A DNA stretch of 64,000 bases from an uncultured Oscillospiraceae bacterium. Lineage in GTDB: Bacteria; Bacillota; Clostridia; Oscillospirales; Oscillospiraceae. The position numbers and the translations under genes were made by a program. Within the stretch, counting starts at the first letter, position 1, and each line of letters opens with the position of its first letter. Below, piece by piece: positions 15,888-22,204 of this stretch. Below the pieces are notes generated by a model. It saw only the letters and a list, made by a program, of their open reading frames with translations. It was not told the DNA's origin and searched no databases. The DNA is taken from assembly GCA_934589145.1 (NCBI GenBank), contig CAKTNW010000008.1, positions 1 to 64,000 on the forward strand, in the 5' to 3' direction.

Positions 15888-16810
15888 TCCATTCCTTTTT
15901 GACAGTGGGCCAGCAGGTGCTGATCCTGTTTGCCCTGATGGCGGTGGGCTTCGTGCTGGGCAAGGTCAAGCTGATGGACGACCGGGGCAGCCTGGCCATG
16001 ACGAACCTGGTGATGTACGCGGTGTCCCCCGCCATGATGGTGGTGGCCTTCCAGCGGGAGAAGGACACGGCGGATCTGCACAACTTCCTGATGTGCCTGC
16101 TGCTGGCGGTGGCCGTCCACGCCTTCAGCATCCTGCTGGCCCGGGTGTTGATCCGGGGCAGGGACAGCACCGCCGGTATCCTGCAGTTCGGCGCGGTGTT
16201 CTCCAACTGCGGCTTCATGGGCTATCCCCTGATGCTGGCCATGCTGGGCAGCATCGGCGTGTTCTACGGCTCGGCCTATGTGGTGGTGTTCACAGTGCTG
16301 ACGTGGACGGTGGGCATCTATATGGTCACCCACGACGCGGGAAAGCTCAGCTGGAAGCACATCCTGCTGAACCCCGGCGTGCTCAGTGTGGTGGTGGCCA
16401 TGGTGCTGTATCTGCTGTCGGTGCGCCTGCCGGAGATCGTCATGACGCCACTGAACTATCTGGCCAACATGAACACCCCCCTGCCCACCATCGTGGTGGG
16501 CTATCAGCTCAGCCACGCCAACTTCAGCCAGGCATTTTCCGACAAGCGCTCCTGGACAGCGCTGGCGCTGCGCCTGGCAGTGTTCCCGCTGCTGACCATC
16601 GCGCTGTGCTATGCCCTGCGGGTGGACAGCGCCGTGACGCTGGTGACGGTGATCGCCGCCAGTACGCCGCCCGCCGCGCTGCTGAGTATGTTCGCCCAGA
16701 AATTCGGCAGCGACACCCGTCTGGCCTCCAGCGTGGTGTCGGTGTTCACGGCCATCTCCGTGCTGACCATTCCGCCGGTGGTGGGCCTGGCCCAATACCT
16801 GATGGGCTGA
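15884..16810 (+). CDS. AEC-family (auxin efflux carrier) permease
   Basis: A 308-residue protein with ten hydrophobic segments in two five-helix bundles. The paired motifs AVFSNCGFMGYPL and AASTPPAALLSMFAQKFG are characteristic of the AEC family. Bacterial members export or import malate and other organic acids. It is translationally coupled to the MFS gene. The substrate is unknown. Confidence 0.87.
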   Translation: MIHSFLTVGQQVLILFALMAVGFVLGKVKLMDDRGSLAMTNLVMYAVSPAMMVVAFQREKDTADLHNFLMCLLLAVAVHAFSILLARVLIRGRDSTAGILQFGAVFSNCGFMGYPLMLAMLGSIGVFYGSAYVVVFTVLTWTVGIYMVTHDAGKLSWKHILLNPGVLSVVVAMVLYLLSVRLPEIVMTPLNYLANMNTPLPTIVVGYQLSHANFSQAFSDKRSWTALALRLAVFPLLTIALCYALRVDSAVTLVTVIAASTPPAALLSMFAQKFGSDTRLASSVVSVFTAISVLTIPPVVGLAQYLMG

Positions 16811-16851
16811 CGGCCTGTGTGCGTAAGGGAGAAATTTGAAATGACGGCGAA

Positions 16852-16879
16852 AATGCGCGCTCATTATATTATGTAAACA
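16852..16879 (+). other. dif-like XerC/XerD recombination site
   Basis: The 28 bp divide as an 11-bp left arm AATGCGCGCTC, a 6-bp centre ATTATA and an 11-bp right arm TTATGTAAACA. The right arm matches the Bacillus dif XerD arm at 10 of 11 positions and the left arm shares TGCGC with the Escherichia coli dif. A second full right arm TTATGTAAACT occurs at 17034-17044. The site lies 380 bp from a filamentous-phage-like element, a class that often integrates at dif. Confidence 0.4.
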
Positions 16880-16886
16880 AAATACC

Positions 16887-17005
16887 CGTGGATAACAATG
16901 TGTCACCTGTGTTTGCGGGTTTTCCAGAAAGAGGAAAACAGCGTCGAAGCCCTGTATCCACACAGATGTGCACCGTGTGGAAAAAGCTGTGGAAAGTGTG
17001 GATAA
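16887..17005. other. Cluster of DnaA boxes
   Basis: One perfect box TGTGGATAA (16997-17005) is joined by TGTGGAAAG (16988-16996), TGTGGAAAA (16976-16984), GTATCCACA (16954-16962) and CGTGGATAA (16887-16895). The last three boxes are packed at 9-12 bp intervals, and AT-rich DNA follows. No dnaA, dnaN, rnpA or rpmH lies nearby. Confidence 0.5.
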
Positions 17006-17260
17006 CTCCTTGTAGAAGTTATGGCGTGTAAAATTATGTAAACTCTATGTAAAGGAAAAAGCCTGTCGAAAAAGGCGGAAAAAGTGCGGCAAAAGGGGAG
17101 GATTCCGGGAGAGCGTCGTATTTTCGCACCTTGGTGATTTTGCCGAAGCGGAGCGAAGTCGGCGGAAAAAAGTAGTTTTTTTGCCGGGAAAAATGCGCGC
17201 GGCGGGAAATGATTACATTATGTATTTCCCGACAGCGGCGGGGGGAAAACGCCGCTGCCG

Positions 17261-17275
17261 GGCAGTGTCCCGGTG
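17261..17275 (+). repeat. Left end repeat of the phage-like element
   Basis: GGCAGTGTCCCGGTG is repeated exactly at 20400-20414. Homology extends left as CTGCCG with one base inserted, giving about 21 bp of imperfect match. It may be an attachment site. Confidence 0.5.
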
Positions 17276-17504
17276 GGCAAATGTCAAGAAGTTTTTGCAG
17301 TATTGACAAAAAATATCAAAGTGGGGGATGAAGATACCACACCGAAAAAGTCCTGTAAAGGAGCTTTCGCGGCATAAAACCAGTGTGCGCACTGGATTTA
17401 TTCCACGGTCTCCTTGACAGGGCTTTTGTCGTTGCGTGGAGGTGAAGAAACACAGCGCGCCCGCGCTGTGCTTCACTCACACTTTATTTTGGGAGGACGA
17501 TACT

Positions 17505-17690
17505 ATGACGAACCTGAACGATCCACGTTACACGTTCTACAAGGAGCAACTACAAGAAAGCACTGATCCATACGCCACGGCTGCCAAATTGATTGTCAAC
17601 ATCGGAAAAAACAAGAAGCGCACGAAAGCCGAAAAATGCAGAGAGTTTGAGATGCTTGTGCAGGCATACAAAGATCTTAGTAAAACCTAA
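17505..17690 (+). CDS. Unknown small protein of the phage-like element
   Basis: A 61-residue, Lys-rich soluble protein with no recognisable domain. The GGGAGGA site lies 8 bp before the ATG and a clean terminator follows the stop, which argues that it is a real gene. Upstream lies a GC-rich hairpin (ACAGCGCG/CGCGCTGT). Unlike the replication genes of the element it is on the plus strand. Confidence 0.55.
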   Translation: MTNLNDPRYTFYKEQLQESTDPYATAAKLIVNIGKNKKRTKAEKCREFEMLVQAYKDLSKT

Positions 17691-17696
17691 ACAGAC

Positions 17697-17720
17697 AATA
17701 CCCCGGATGACCGGGGTATT
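17697..17720 (+). terminator. Terminator after the 61-residue gene
   Basis: AATACCCCGG, loop ATGA and its complement, followed by GTTCT. Confidence 0.65.
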
Positions 17721-17757
17721 GTTCTACCATGGTAAAATGAAACTACTCCAACAACGC

Positions 17758-18120
17758 TTATTGAGGAGGTACAGGGAGATGAAGAAACGGCACAATATGA
17801 CAGAAACAGAGCGGCATCAGCTGGAAGCCATGCGGCGGAACAAGATACCGGTGCGGGAGATCGCGCGACAACTGGGATTCTGTGAGCGGACGATCTACTA
17901 CGAACTGCGGCGGGGCAGCTATATACATACCTGTAAATTTTGGGATGAGGAACGCTACTCGGCGCAGAAAGGGCAGCACATGTAAAGCCTGTCCGATAAT
18001 ATATCCGGCTTGACCAGGCGTCCAGTTATCCCAAATAGGATAACCATCGGCATAGGCGGACACCGACAAGGAAAGCGCCAAAACCAGAGAAAGGCAAAAC
18101 GAAAGGAAAAACTTCTTCAT
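17758..18120 (-). CDS. Signal-peptide ORF, likely a truncated phage surface protein
   Basis: The first 40 residues look real: a signal peptide (MKKFFLSFCLSLVLALSLSV, cleavage after SAYA) and GGGAGGTGTCAAC directly before the ATG. The rest is antisense to the HTH gene and has no protein-like character. In filamentous phages an exported adsorption protein lies after the coat gene. Here its body may have been deleted, joining the signal peptide to unrelated DNA near 17990. Confidence 0.4.
   Translation of the reverse strand: MKKFFLSFCLSLVLALSLSVSAYADGYPIWDNWTPGQAGYIIGQALHVLPFLRRVAFLIPKFTGMYIAAPPQFVVDRPLTESQLSRDLPHRYLVPPHGFQLMPLCFCHIVPFLHLPVPPQ
17779..17985 (+). CDS. HTH_38-type DNA-binding protein, probably truncated
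   Basis: The 68-residue protein is a helix-turn-helix (VREIARQLGFCERTIYYELRRG) of the kind found at the N-terminus of IS30-family transposases and of short phage regulators, ending in YSAQKGQHM. Full-length relatives continue past this point, so the gene seems cut at about 17985. AGGAGG lies 10 bp before the ATG at 17779. It could be a repressor of the element or a transposase fragment. The ORF with a signal peptide on the opposite strand overlaps it entirely. Confidence 0.6.
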   Translation: MKKRHNMTETERHQLEAMRRNKIPVREIARQLGFCERTIYYELRRGSYIHTCKFWDEERYSAQKGQHM

Positions 18121-18121
18121 G

Positions 18122-18149
18122 TTGACACCTCCCTAAAATATGATAAAAT
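18122..18149 (+). promoter_or_regulatory. Promoter of a small membrane protein gene
   Basis: A perfect TTGACA (18122-18127), a 16-bp spacer and TAAAAT (18144-18149), 26 bp before the 39-residue ORF. It overlaps the ribosome site of the minus-strand signal-peptide ORF. Confidence 0.5.
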
Positions 18150-18174
18150 AAAGAAAATCCGAAAGGAGCATAAG

Positions 18175-18294
18175 ATGATTCTATTATATCTTTTGGCACT
18201 GATTAAAATTGCGCTTCCCATCTTGATGATCGTATTCCTCATCAAAGGCATCAAATACTTGAACAAGAAAAATAACGAAAAGAACAACGATTAA
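18175..18294 (+). CDS. Small single-helix membrane protein (39 aa)
   Basis: Residues 1-26 form one hydrophobic helix (LLYLLALIKIALPILMIVFL) and the tail is Lys/Asn-rich. AAAGGAG lies 8 bp before the ATG and a promoter is present. Phage coat-like or toxin-like peptides have this shape. No family is recognised. Confidence 0.5.
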   Translation: MILLYLLALIKIALPILMIVFLIKGIKYLNKKNNEKNND

Positions 18295-18310
18295 CCTGTA
18301 TCCCTCGCCG

Positions 18311-18424
18311 TCAGCTATCGAACCGATGAATAATCCATGCGCCGAAATGCCACGCCAGCGAAGCGATAAGCACCAGTAAGAAGAAAACTATTGCACCGAA
18401 TACGGTAGAAAGGGAATTAGACAT
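18311..18424 (-). CDS. Small single-helix membrane protein (37 aa)
   Basis: The peptide has a central hydrophobic helix (VFGAIVFFLLVLIASLAW) and a short basic tail. AGGAG lies 7 bp before the ATG. Length and helix fit a filamentous-phage coat protein or a minor coat protein such as pVII or pIX. This is inference from size and position. Confidence 0.5.
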   Translation of the reverse strand: MSNSLSTVFGAIVFFLLVLIASLAWHFGAWIIHRFDS

Positions 18425-18461
18425 AAAAGAACTCCTGTCTGATATTCAAGCGATATTTGTG

Positions 18462-18599
18462 ATGTTCGGGAACTTCTTCCGACAACTGCTAACGCTAAAC
18501 AATCCAATAGGCGATGTGAAAGACCTGCTTACCACCGTTTGTATAATCATTGCAGCAATCGGAGGAACAATAACAGGTACAAAACGCCGCAAACGCTGA
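18462..18599 (+). CDS. Possible small membrane protein (45 aa)
   Basis: The peptide shows a helix (LTTVCIIIAAIGGTI) followed by a basic tail TGTKRRKR, which resembles coat proteins that bind DNA with their C-terminus. No clear ribosome site precedes it, and a minus-strand frame (18446-18592) covers the same DNA, so it is uncertain. Confidence 0.3.
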   Translation: MFGNFFRQLLTLNNPIGDVKDLLTTVCIIIAAIGGTITGTKRRKR

Positions 18600-18627
18600 T
18601 CTCTATCCCTCGCCGTCAGGTGGGGGA

Positions 18628-18729
18628 TTATTCTTTATACCTTTCTGGCAACGTCCGCAGTTCCAGAATCTCAATCCAGAGAATACCGAAGATCAGGATT
18701 GCGAAGATATCTTGCAAATCGGTACTCAT
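18628..18729 (-). CDS. Small hydrophobic peptide (33 aa)
   Basis: The start codon overlaps the stop of the 52-residue gene as ATGA. The peptide has one hydrophobic stretch (IFAILIFGILWIEIL) and a charged end. It resembles the pVII/pIX minor coat proteins in size and place. No homology is recognised. Confidence 0.45.
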   Translation of the reverse strand: MSTDLQDIFAILIFGILWIEILELRTLPERYKE

Positions 18730-18884
18730 ACTTCATCCTTTTCCCGCTTCTTGCCGGGAGCGAATTTCTGAGGGAACAGGGAGCGCAGCACCTTAATGAC
18801 CACCCACAGCATGGCGGAGCCGATCAGGGCGAAGATGAACAGGAACACCAGCACAAAGCCGACGTTGATAAGGAATTTGATCAT
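18726..18884 (-). CDS. Small membrane protein (52 aa)
   Basis: One long hydrophobic helix (residues 3-32) is followed by a basic tail ending KKREKDEV. GTGAGG lies 7 bp before the ATG. It lies just after the replication genes in the position of coat or minor coat genes of filamentous phages and is coupled to the following 33-residue ORF. Confidence 0.55.
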   Translation of the reverse strand: MIKFLINVGFVLVFLFIFALIGSAMLWVVIKVLRSLFPQKFAPGKKREKDEV

Positions 18885-18893
18885 AGAGTTACC

Positions 18894-19076
18894 TCACACT
18901 AAATCTTTCAGATAGTTGAACAGGAACCGGCCAGCAGCATACGCAAAGCCGCCGATGATGCACCATTTGAAATGGTCGAAAAACTTCATGGTCATGTATT
19001 TCTTCCTTTTCAGCTTCCACCAGAACCGGCGCAGCTGACGAAACAGGTAATTGTAAATTTGAAAGTGCATATTCAC
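18894..19076 (-). CDS. Small basic membrane protein (60 aa)
   Basis: The protein is basic in its first half (RQLRRFWWKLKRKKY) and has one helix near the C-terminus (WCIIGGFAYAAGRFLFNYL). Its GTG start overlaps the Rep stop by four bases. An ATG two codons on is the alternative. Position directly after Rep fits a phage accessory gene. Confidence 0.55.
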   Translation of the reverse strand: MNMHFQIYNYLFRQLRRFWWKLKRKKYMTMKFFDHFKWCIIGGFAYAAGRFLFNYLKDLV

Positions 19077-19936
19077 AGATAGCCATCAAGCTTGAGCTGC
19101 TCAAAACTCGGCTCAATGGTCATGGGCTGGAAATCAGGATCAGGAGCAACGGGAAACAAGGGAATCTCATTGGCAGGCTCTGCGCCGTCCCAGAGGTACG
19201 GCCATGCCCATTCCTCGCCGTAGACCATGCCGGTCTTGCAGAAGTCATATTCATTGACGCAAAGCTCATCCAACGGACGCTGATAGAGATACACGTCGCT
19301 GGCCTTGGTGGCCTTCTTGAGCGGACGGGAATGGAAGTACAGGTGCTTGCCTATGTCAAATTCTCGCCGGGAGAGATCCTTGCTGATGTACTTTGTGATG
19401 TAGTAGGCCGTTGCTATGGGGTCTCTGATGGGTGCCAGAGAGCAAAAGCCGAAGGTGTTCATGTAGTCCGGCCAGTTGAGAAAACCGCCGTCTATAAGAC
19501 GCTGGGGTGCCGGAGACGTGAAGGGGGATATCACATCATCCGGCAGCCCCGAAATCAGCCCATGGATATGCCATGCACCATCCTTATGGTGTTCCGGCAC
19601 AAGCAGCACCTGTATTTGTGACTGGTACTTTTTGCGCTTGTCACGGATAAACTGAGATAAGCGGCTCTGGTAGGTGTCCAAATCGAAACGGTCGAACTTG
19701 GCACGGTCTATGGTACCGGTGAAAAAGTAGTCCCACGGATTGCACAAGGCGTATTGCAGCACCATGTTACGGGCACGGCTGAAATTGTTGTCCAGCTTCT
19801 TGTCGTTGTGCTGTACGGCCTCGGATTGCCGGAAATAGGCATTGTCAGGATCGCGGACACCTTTGAAGGTCACGACCTTGTAAATGCCGTTTCCATATTC
19901 GTGGATGCTGTGAACGGGGGATGCAGAATTCGTCAT
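19073..19936 (-). CDS. Rolling-circle replication initiator (HUH endonuclease, G2P-like)
   Basis: The 287-residue protein has the three HUH-Rep motifs in order: motif I WDYFFTGTID (about 69-78), the metal-binding motif AWHIHGL with His123 and His125, and the nucleophile motif YYITKYISK (178-186) with Tyr and Lys residues spaced as in filamentous-phage and Spiroplasma-phage Rep proteins. It would nick the plus strand at the origin and drive rolling-circle replication. The ATG at 19936 is chosen over 19972 because the conserved region begins soon after. The gene looks intact, so the element may still be able to replicate as a circle if excised. Confidence 0.85.
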   Translation of the reverse strand: MTNSASPVHSIHEYGNGIYKVVTFKGVRDPDNAYFRQSEAVQHNDKKLDNNFSRARNMVLQYALCNPWDYFFTGTIDRAKFDRFDLDTYQSRLSQFIRDKRKKYQSQIQVLLVPEHHKDGAWHIHGLISGLPDDVISPFTSPAPQRLIDGGFLNWPDYMNTFGFCSLAPIRDPIATAYYITKYISKDLSRREFDIGKHLYFHSRPLKKATKASDVYLYQRPLDELCVNEYDFCKTGMVYGEEWAWPYLWDGAEPANEIPLFPVAPDPDFQPMTIEPSFEQLKLDGYL

Positions 19937-19974
19937 ATTGCAGGCACTTCCCGGAATTCGATATGGTGTCAAGT

Positions 19975-20012
19975 GCCCTCGTCGGAGCTTTCTACTCCGA
20001 CCTCTTGAGGGC
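19975..20012. other. Hairpin between rep and the small basic gene
   Basis: GCCCTC..CGGAG pairs with CTCCG..GAGGGC in 38 bp. In filamentous phages hairpins here serve as origin or packaging signals, or it may attenuate rep expression. Confidence 0.45.
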
Positions 20013-20069
20013 AGCTCTGACGGTGCACATCATCACGACGTTCACAGCGAGAGTTAAGTTTCTTTGTGG

Positions 20070-20309
20070 TTACTTTGTGATCAGGAATACACCGTCACAC
20101 TTGCCAAAGCGATTGTAGCTGATCTTAACCTCGTCACCCAGTTTGGGAGTATAGCCGCAAAAAGCGAGCTTCCGGTCCAGAACATAGACACGATCACAGC
20201 TCAGGCCCTCGCCTTTGTCCATAGGCTCAGTGAGAAACAGATTGACACCAGAAACGGTTTCACCACTGTCACCCTTAAAAGAGCTTTTACGAATACCGAT
20301 TACCTTCAT
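20070..20309 (-). CDS. Small basic protein, probable ssDNA-binding (gpV-like)
   Basis: The 79-residue protein is mostly beta in character (MKVIGIRKSSFKGDSGETVS, LGDEVKISYNRFGKCDGVFLI) and basic, the size of the gpV ssDNA-binding proteins that coat the single strand of filamentous phages. It lies upstream of rep on the same strand. Start at 20309 with AAGGAAA upstream. The role is inferred from size, context and OB-like composition. Confidence 0.6.
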   Translation of the reverse strand: MKVIGIRKSSFKGDSGETVSGVNLFLTEPMDKGEGLSCDRVYVLDRKLAFCGYTPKLGDEVKISYNRFGKCDGVFLITK

Positions 20310-20336
20310 CGTTGTATTTCCTTTCGATGTATAAAA

Positions 20337-20381
20337 TTTGCAGGGTACAGAGCTTCCTTTCGGAGGGCTGTACCCTGCAAA
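20337..20381. other. Long perfect hairpin at the end of the element
   Basis: A 14-bp perfect stem TTTGCAGGGTACAG/CTGTACCCTGCAAA encloses a smaller stem CTTCC/GGAGG. It lies between the gpV-like gene and the right end repeat. Filamentous phages keep such a hairpin as packaging signal. It may also end transcripts. Confidence 0.5.
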
Positions 20382-20399
20382 CATATATTAAAACCTGCC

Positions 20400-20414
20400 G
20401 GCAGTGTCCCGGTG
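20400..20414 (+). repeat. Right end repeat of the phage-like element
   Basis: Exact copy of the 15 bp at 17261-17275. It lies 11 bp before the -35 of the tRNA-Thr promoter. Confidence 0.5.
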
Positions 20415-20425
20415 AAAAATAGGAG

Positions 20426-20454
20426 TTGACGCGGCGCGGGATTTGTGGTAAGAT
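20426..20454 (+). promoter_or_regulatory. Promoter of tRNA-Thr
   Basis: TTGACG (20426-20431), a 17-bp spacer and TAAGAT (20449-20454). Confidence 0.7.
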
Positions 20455-20513
20455 ACAAAATGGCTTTTGGGCCGATAAACAGAGTACGGCGAGGAACCGG
20501 ATCTCATAGAGAC

Positions 20514-20589
20514 GCTTGTGTGGCTCAGCTGGCAGAGCAGCTCACTCGTAATGAGCAGGTCGCCGGTTCGAATCCGGCCACAAGCTCCA
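20514..20589 (+). tRNA. tRNA-Thr (anticodon CGT)
   Basis: Acceptor GCTTGTG/CACAAGC, anticodon loop CTCGTAA and encoded CCA give tRNA-Thr(CGT). It has its own promoter and terminator. Confidence 0.96.
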
Positions 20590-20590
20590 G

Positions 20591-20619
20591 ACTCCTCGCG
20601 GATACCGCGAGGAGTTTTT
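20591..20619 (+). terminator. Terminator of tRNA-Thr
   Basis: ACTCCTCGCGG, loop ATA and its complement, then TTTTTC. The 3' half of the stem also supplies the GAGGAG ribosome site of the next gene. Confidence 0.8.
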
Positions 20620-20621
20620 CT

Positions 20622-20798
20622 ATGTACAAGAACAGCGACAAACGATATACAGTTCCCATGAAGAACGCGGAGGCCTCCGTCCGCATGGAGGGCTGTCAGG
20701 TGACACCCCAGATGCGGGAGCAGTGCCAGCGAGCGCTGCGGGGTGAGGTAACTACGGCGGAGCTGCTGCGGCGTTTTGCGAAACCAGCCGAGAGGTGA
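20622..20798 (+). CDS. VbhA-like antitoxin of a Fic toxin
   Basis: The 58-residue protein carries SVRMEG, the [S/T]xxxE[G/N] inhibitory motif with which class I Fic antitoxins block ATP binding by their toxin. A short helical tail follows (TTAELLRRF). VbhA proteins are made together with a Fic AMP-transferase, whose gene should follow. Here only its first 22 codons remain (20806-20874). Translation would use GAGGAG in the tRNA-Thr terminator stem, so expression depends on read-through from the tRNA promoter or an unseen start. A later ATG at 20658 would still keep the motif. Confidence 0.75.
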   Translation: MYKNSDKRYTVPMKNAEASVRMEGCQVTPQMREQCQRALRGEVTTAELLRRFAKPAER

Positions 20799-20805
20799 CA
20801 ATGAT

Positions 20806-20874
20806 ATGGCGTACAGCATCGACCCCATTCAGGACAACTGCTACCCCGGCACAGCGGTGCTGGTGAACAAATAA
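20806..20874 (+). pseudogene. N-terminal remnant of a Fic-family toxin
   Basis: The 22 codons after AGAGGTGACAATGAT read MAYSIDPIQDNCYPGTAVLV and NK, which matches the start of VbhT-like Fic proteins (DPI..NCYPGT..LVNK). A TAA then ends the frame and a terminator follows 15 bp later. The catalytic HPFREGNGR region is absent from the window, so the toxin is lost while its antitoxin remains. Confidence 0.7.
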
Positions 20875-20889
20875 AGTGATTTCATACAA

Positions 20890-20923
20890 AAAGAGCGTTT
20901 GGAGTTCTCTCCAAACGCTCTTT
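20890..20923. terminator. Bidirectional terminator between the antitoxin locus and rlmI
   Basis: AAAGAGCGTTTGGAG, loop TTCT and the full complement, with A and T runs on both sides. Confidence 0.85.
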
Positions 20924-20933
20924 CTTGCGTTTA

Positions 20934-22163
20934 TCACACCACCTGGAACAGGAAAAACTTCAGATAATTCGTCTCCTCCACGCCCCAGAGGATGGGGTGG
21001 TCGGCGCACTGCTGCCGGGCCTCGATCTGCCGCAGCTGCACCCCGGCGTCACGGGCAGCGCTGTGGAGCATTTTGATGAACAGCTCCTCGGTGGCGAAGT
21101 GGCTGCACGAGCAGGTGGCCAGATATCCGCCACGGGGCAGCAGCTTCATGGCCCGGTAGTTGATCTCCTTATAGCCGCCCATGGCGTTGTGTACCGTCTT
21201 GCGGCTCTTGGTGAAGGCCGGGGGGTCGAGGATGATGAAATCGTACTTCCGGGGCTGCTTCTCCAGCTCCGGAAGCAGGTCGAACACGTTGGCGGCCACG
21301 CAGTCCATGACGCCGTCCAGCCCGTTGCGGCGGGCGTTCTCCGCCGCGCACTGCACGGCGAACTCCGACACGTCTACGGCGGTGACGTGAGCCGCACCAC
21401 CTCTGGCGGCGTTCAGGGCAAAGCTGCCGGTGTGGGTGAAGCAGTCCAGCACCGTCTTGCCCTTTGCCAGCTTTGCCACGGCGAGGCGGTTATACTTCTG
21501 ATCCAGGAAGAATCCGGTTTTCTGGCCGTTTTCAAAGTCCACGGTGGAGACGATGCCGTTCTCCGTGATGTCCACGCAGGTCTTCTCCGGCGGCGTCTCG
21601 CCGGGCAGAGCGTACCAGCCCTTGTTCTGCGCCATGCCCTCCCGCTCCCGCAGGGCCACGTCGTTGCGCTCGTAGATGCCGCGGATGTCCTGTCCGTCCT
21701 CCCGCAGCACCTTTACCAGCAGGGGGAACAGCCGGTCCTTGATGCGCTCCATGCCCAGGCTCAGGGTCTGGGTCACCAGCACGGACTCGAACCGGTCCAC
21801 CGTCAGGCCGGGGAACAGGTCGGCCTCACCGAAGATGACGCGGCAGCAGCGGCTGTCGGTCTCGCCCATGACGGTCTTGCGATAGTCCCAGGCGTAGCGG
21901 ACGCGGCGCTCCCAGAAGGCATCGGAAAAGTCGTCGTTGGCGTTGCGGCTGAGAAGCCGCACGCGAATTTTGGAGTGGCTGTTGTAGAAGCCGCAGCCCA
22001 GCCAGCTTCCCCGGCGGCTCACCACGTCCACCAGGGCGCCGTCCTCGGGCGTGCCGTCCATGGCGGTCACCTCGCCCTCATAGACCCAGGGGTGCCCTCC
22101 CGTCAGGGCGGCCTCCCCCTTGGGGGTGATGGTGATCTTGGGATAGGGACGCAGTGCTTTCAT
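20934..22163 (-). CDS. rlmI: 23S rRNA cytosine-5 methyltransferase, RlmI family
   Basis: A 409-residue protein with an N-terminal PUA RNA-binding domain (about 1-80; GGHPWVYEGEV), a middle domain, and a class I SAM methyltransferase domain with motif I LDCFTHTGSFAL (about 240), acidic motif II TAVDVSEFA, motif IV ILDPPAFTKS and motif VI CSCSHF. RlmI-type enzymes make m5C1962 in 23S rRNA. It is monocistronic with a terminator at its end. A related but shorter methyltransferase is encoded at 56434-57297. Confidence 0.9.
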   Translation of the reverse strand: MKALRPYPKITITPKGEAALTGGHPWVYEGEVTAMDGTPEDGALVDVVSRRGSWLGCGFYNSHSKIRVRLLSRNANDDFSDAFWERRVRYAWDYRKTVMGETDSRCCRVIFGEADLFPGLTVDRFESVLVTQTLSLGMERIKDRLFPLLVKVLREDGQDIRGIYERNDVALREREGMAQNKGWYALPGETPPEKTCVDITENGIVSTVDFENGQKTGFFLDQKYNRLAVAKLAKGKTVLDCFTHTGSFALNAARGGAAHVTAVDVSEFAVQCAAENARRNGLDGVMDCVAANVFDLLPELEKQPRKYDFIILDPPAFTKSRKTVHNAMGGYKEINYRAMKLLPRGGYLATCSCSHFATEELFIKMLHSAARDAGVQLRQIEARQQCADHPILWGVEETNYLKFFLFQVV

Positions 22164-22204
22164 GGCGGTTCTCTCCTGTCGTAATATCGATTTGCAGCAA
22201 TTTG

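Larger units (their letters stand above)
16811..17260. other. Gene-free stretch with dif-like site and DnaA boxes
   Basis: No credible ORF lies here. It holds a dif-like 28-mer, five DnaA-box-like sequences, and repeated short strings: AAATGCGCGC at 16851 and 17191, and ATTATGTA near 16870, 17034 and 17218. The base composition is AT-richer than its surroundings. Confidence 0.6.
18299..18619 (+). repeat. Direct repeat pair inside the phage-like element
   Basis: TATCCCTCGCCGTCAG occurs at 18299-18314 and again at 18604-18619. On the minus strand the repeat carries GCGAGGGATA and follows the stop of a small ORF each time, so gene units may have been duplicated with their spacers. Confidence 0.5.
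17261..20414. mobile_element. Degenerate filamentous-phage-like element
   Basis: A 3.15-kb segment bounded by a 15-bp direct repeat GGCAGTGTCCCGGTG. On the minus strand it carries, in the usual filamentous-phage order, a small basic gpV-like protein, an HUH replication initiator and several tiny single-helix membrane proteins, ending in a signal-peptide ORF that looks cut short. Two strong hairpins lie beside the replication genes. No Zot/pI ATPase, adsorption protein or integrase is present. AT content is higher than in flanking genes. It sits just upstream of the tRNA-Thr promoter. Confidence 0.6.

Noticed and set aside
16887..17005. Chromosomal oriC
   Set aside because: Not claimed, because dnaA, dnaN, recF, rnpA and rpmH are all missing and gene directions do not diverge from this point.
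17779..17985. Functional IS30 transposase
   Set aside because: Only the HTH part is present. There is no DDE domain and no terminal inverted repeats were found around it.
18446..18592. Minus-strand 48-codon ORF from TTG
   Set aside because: It competes with the plus-strand 45-codon ORF, has a poor start and spacing, and no protein-like tail.
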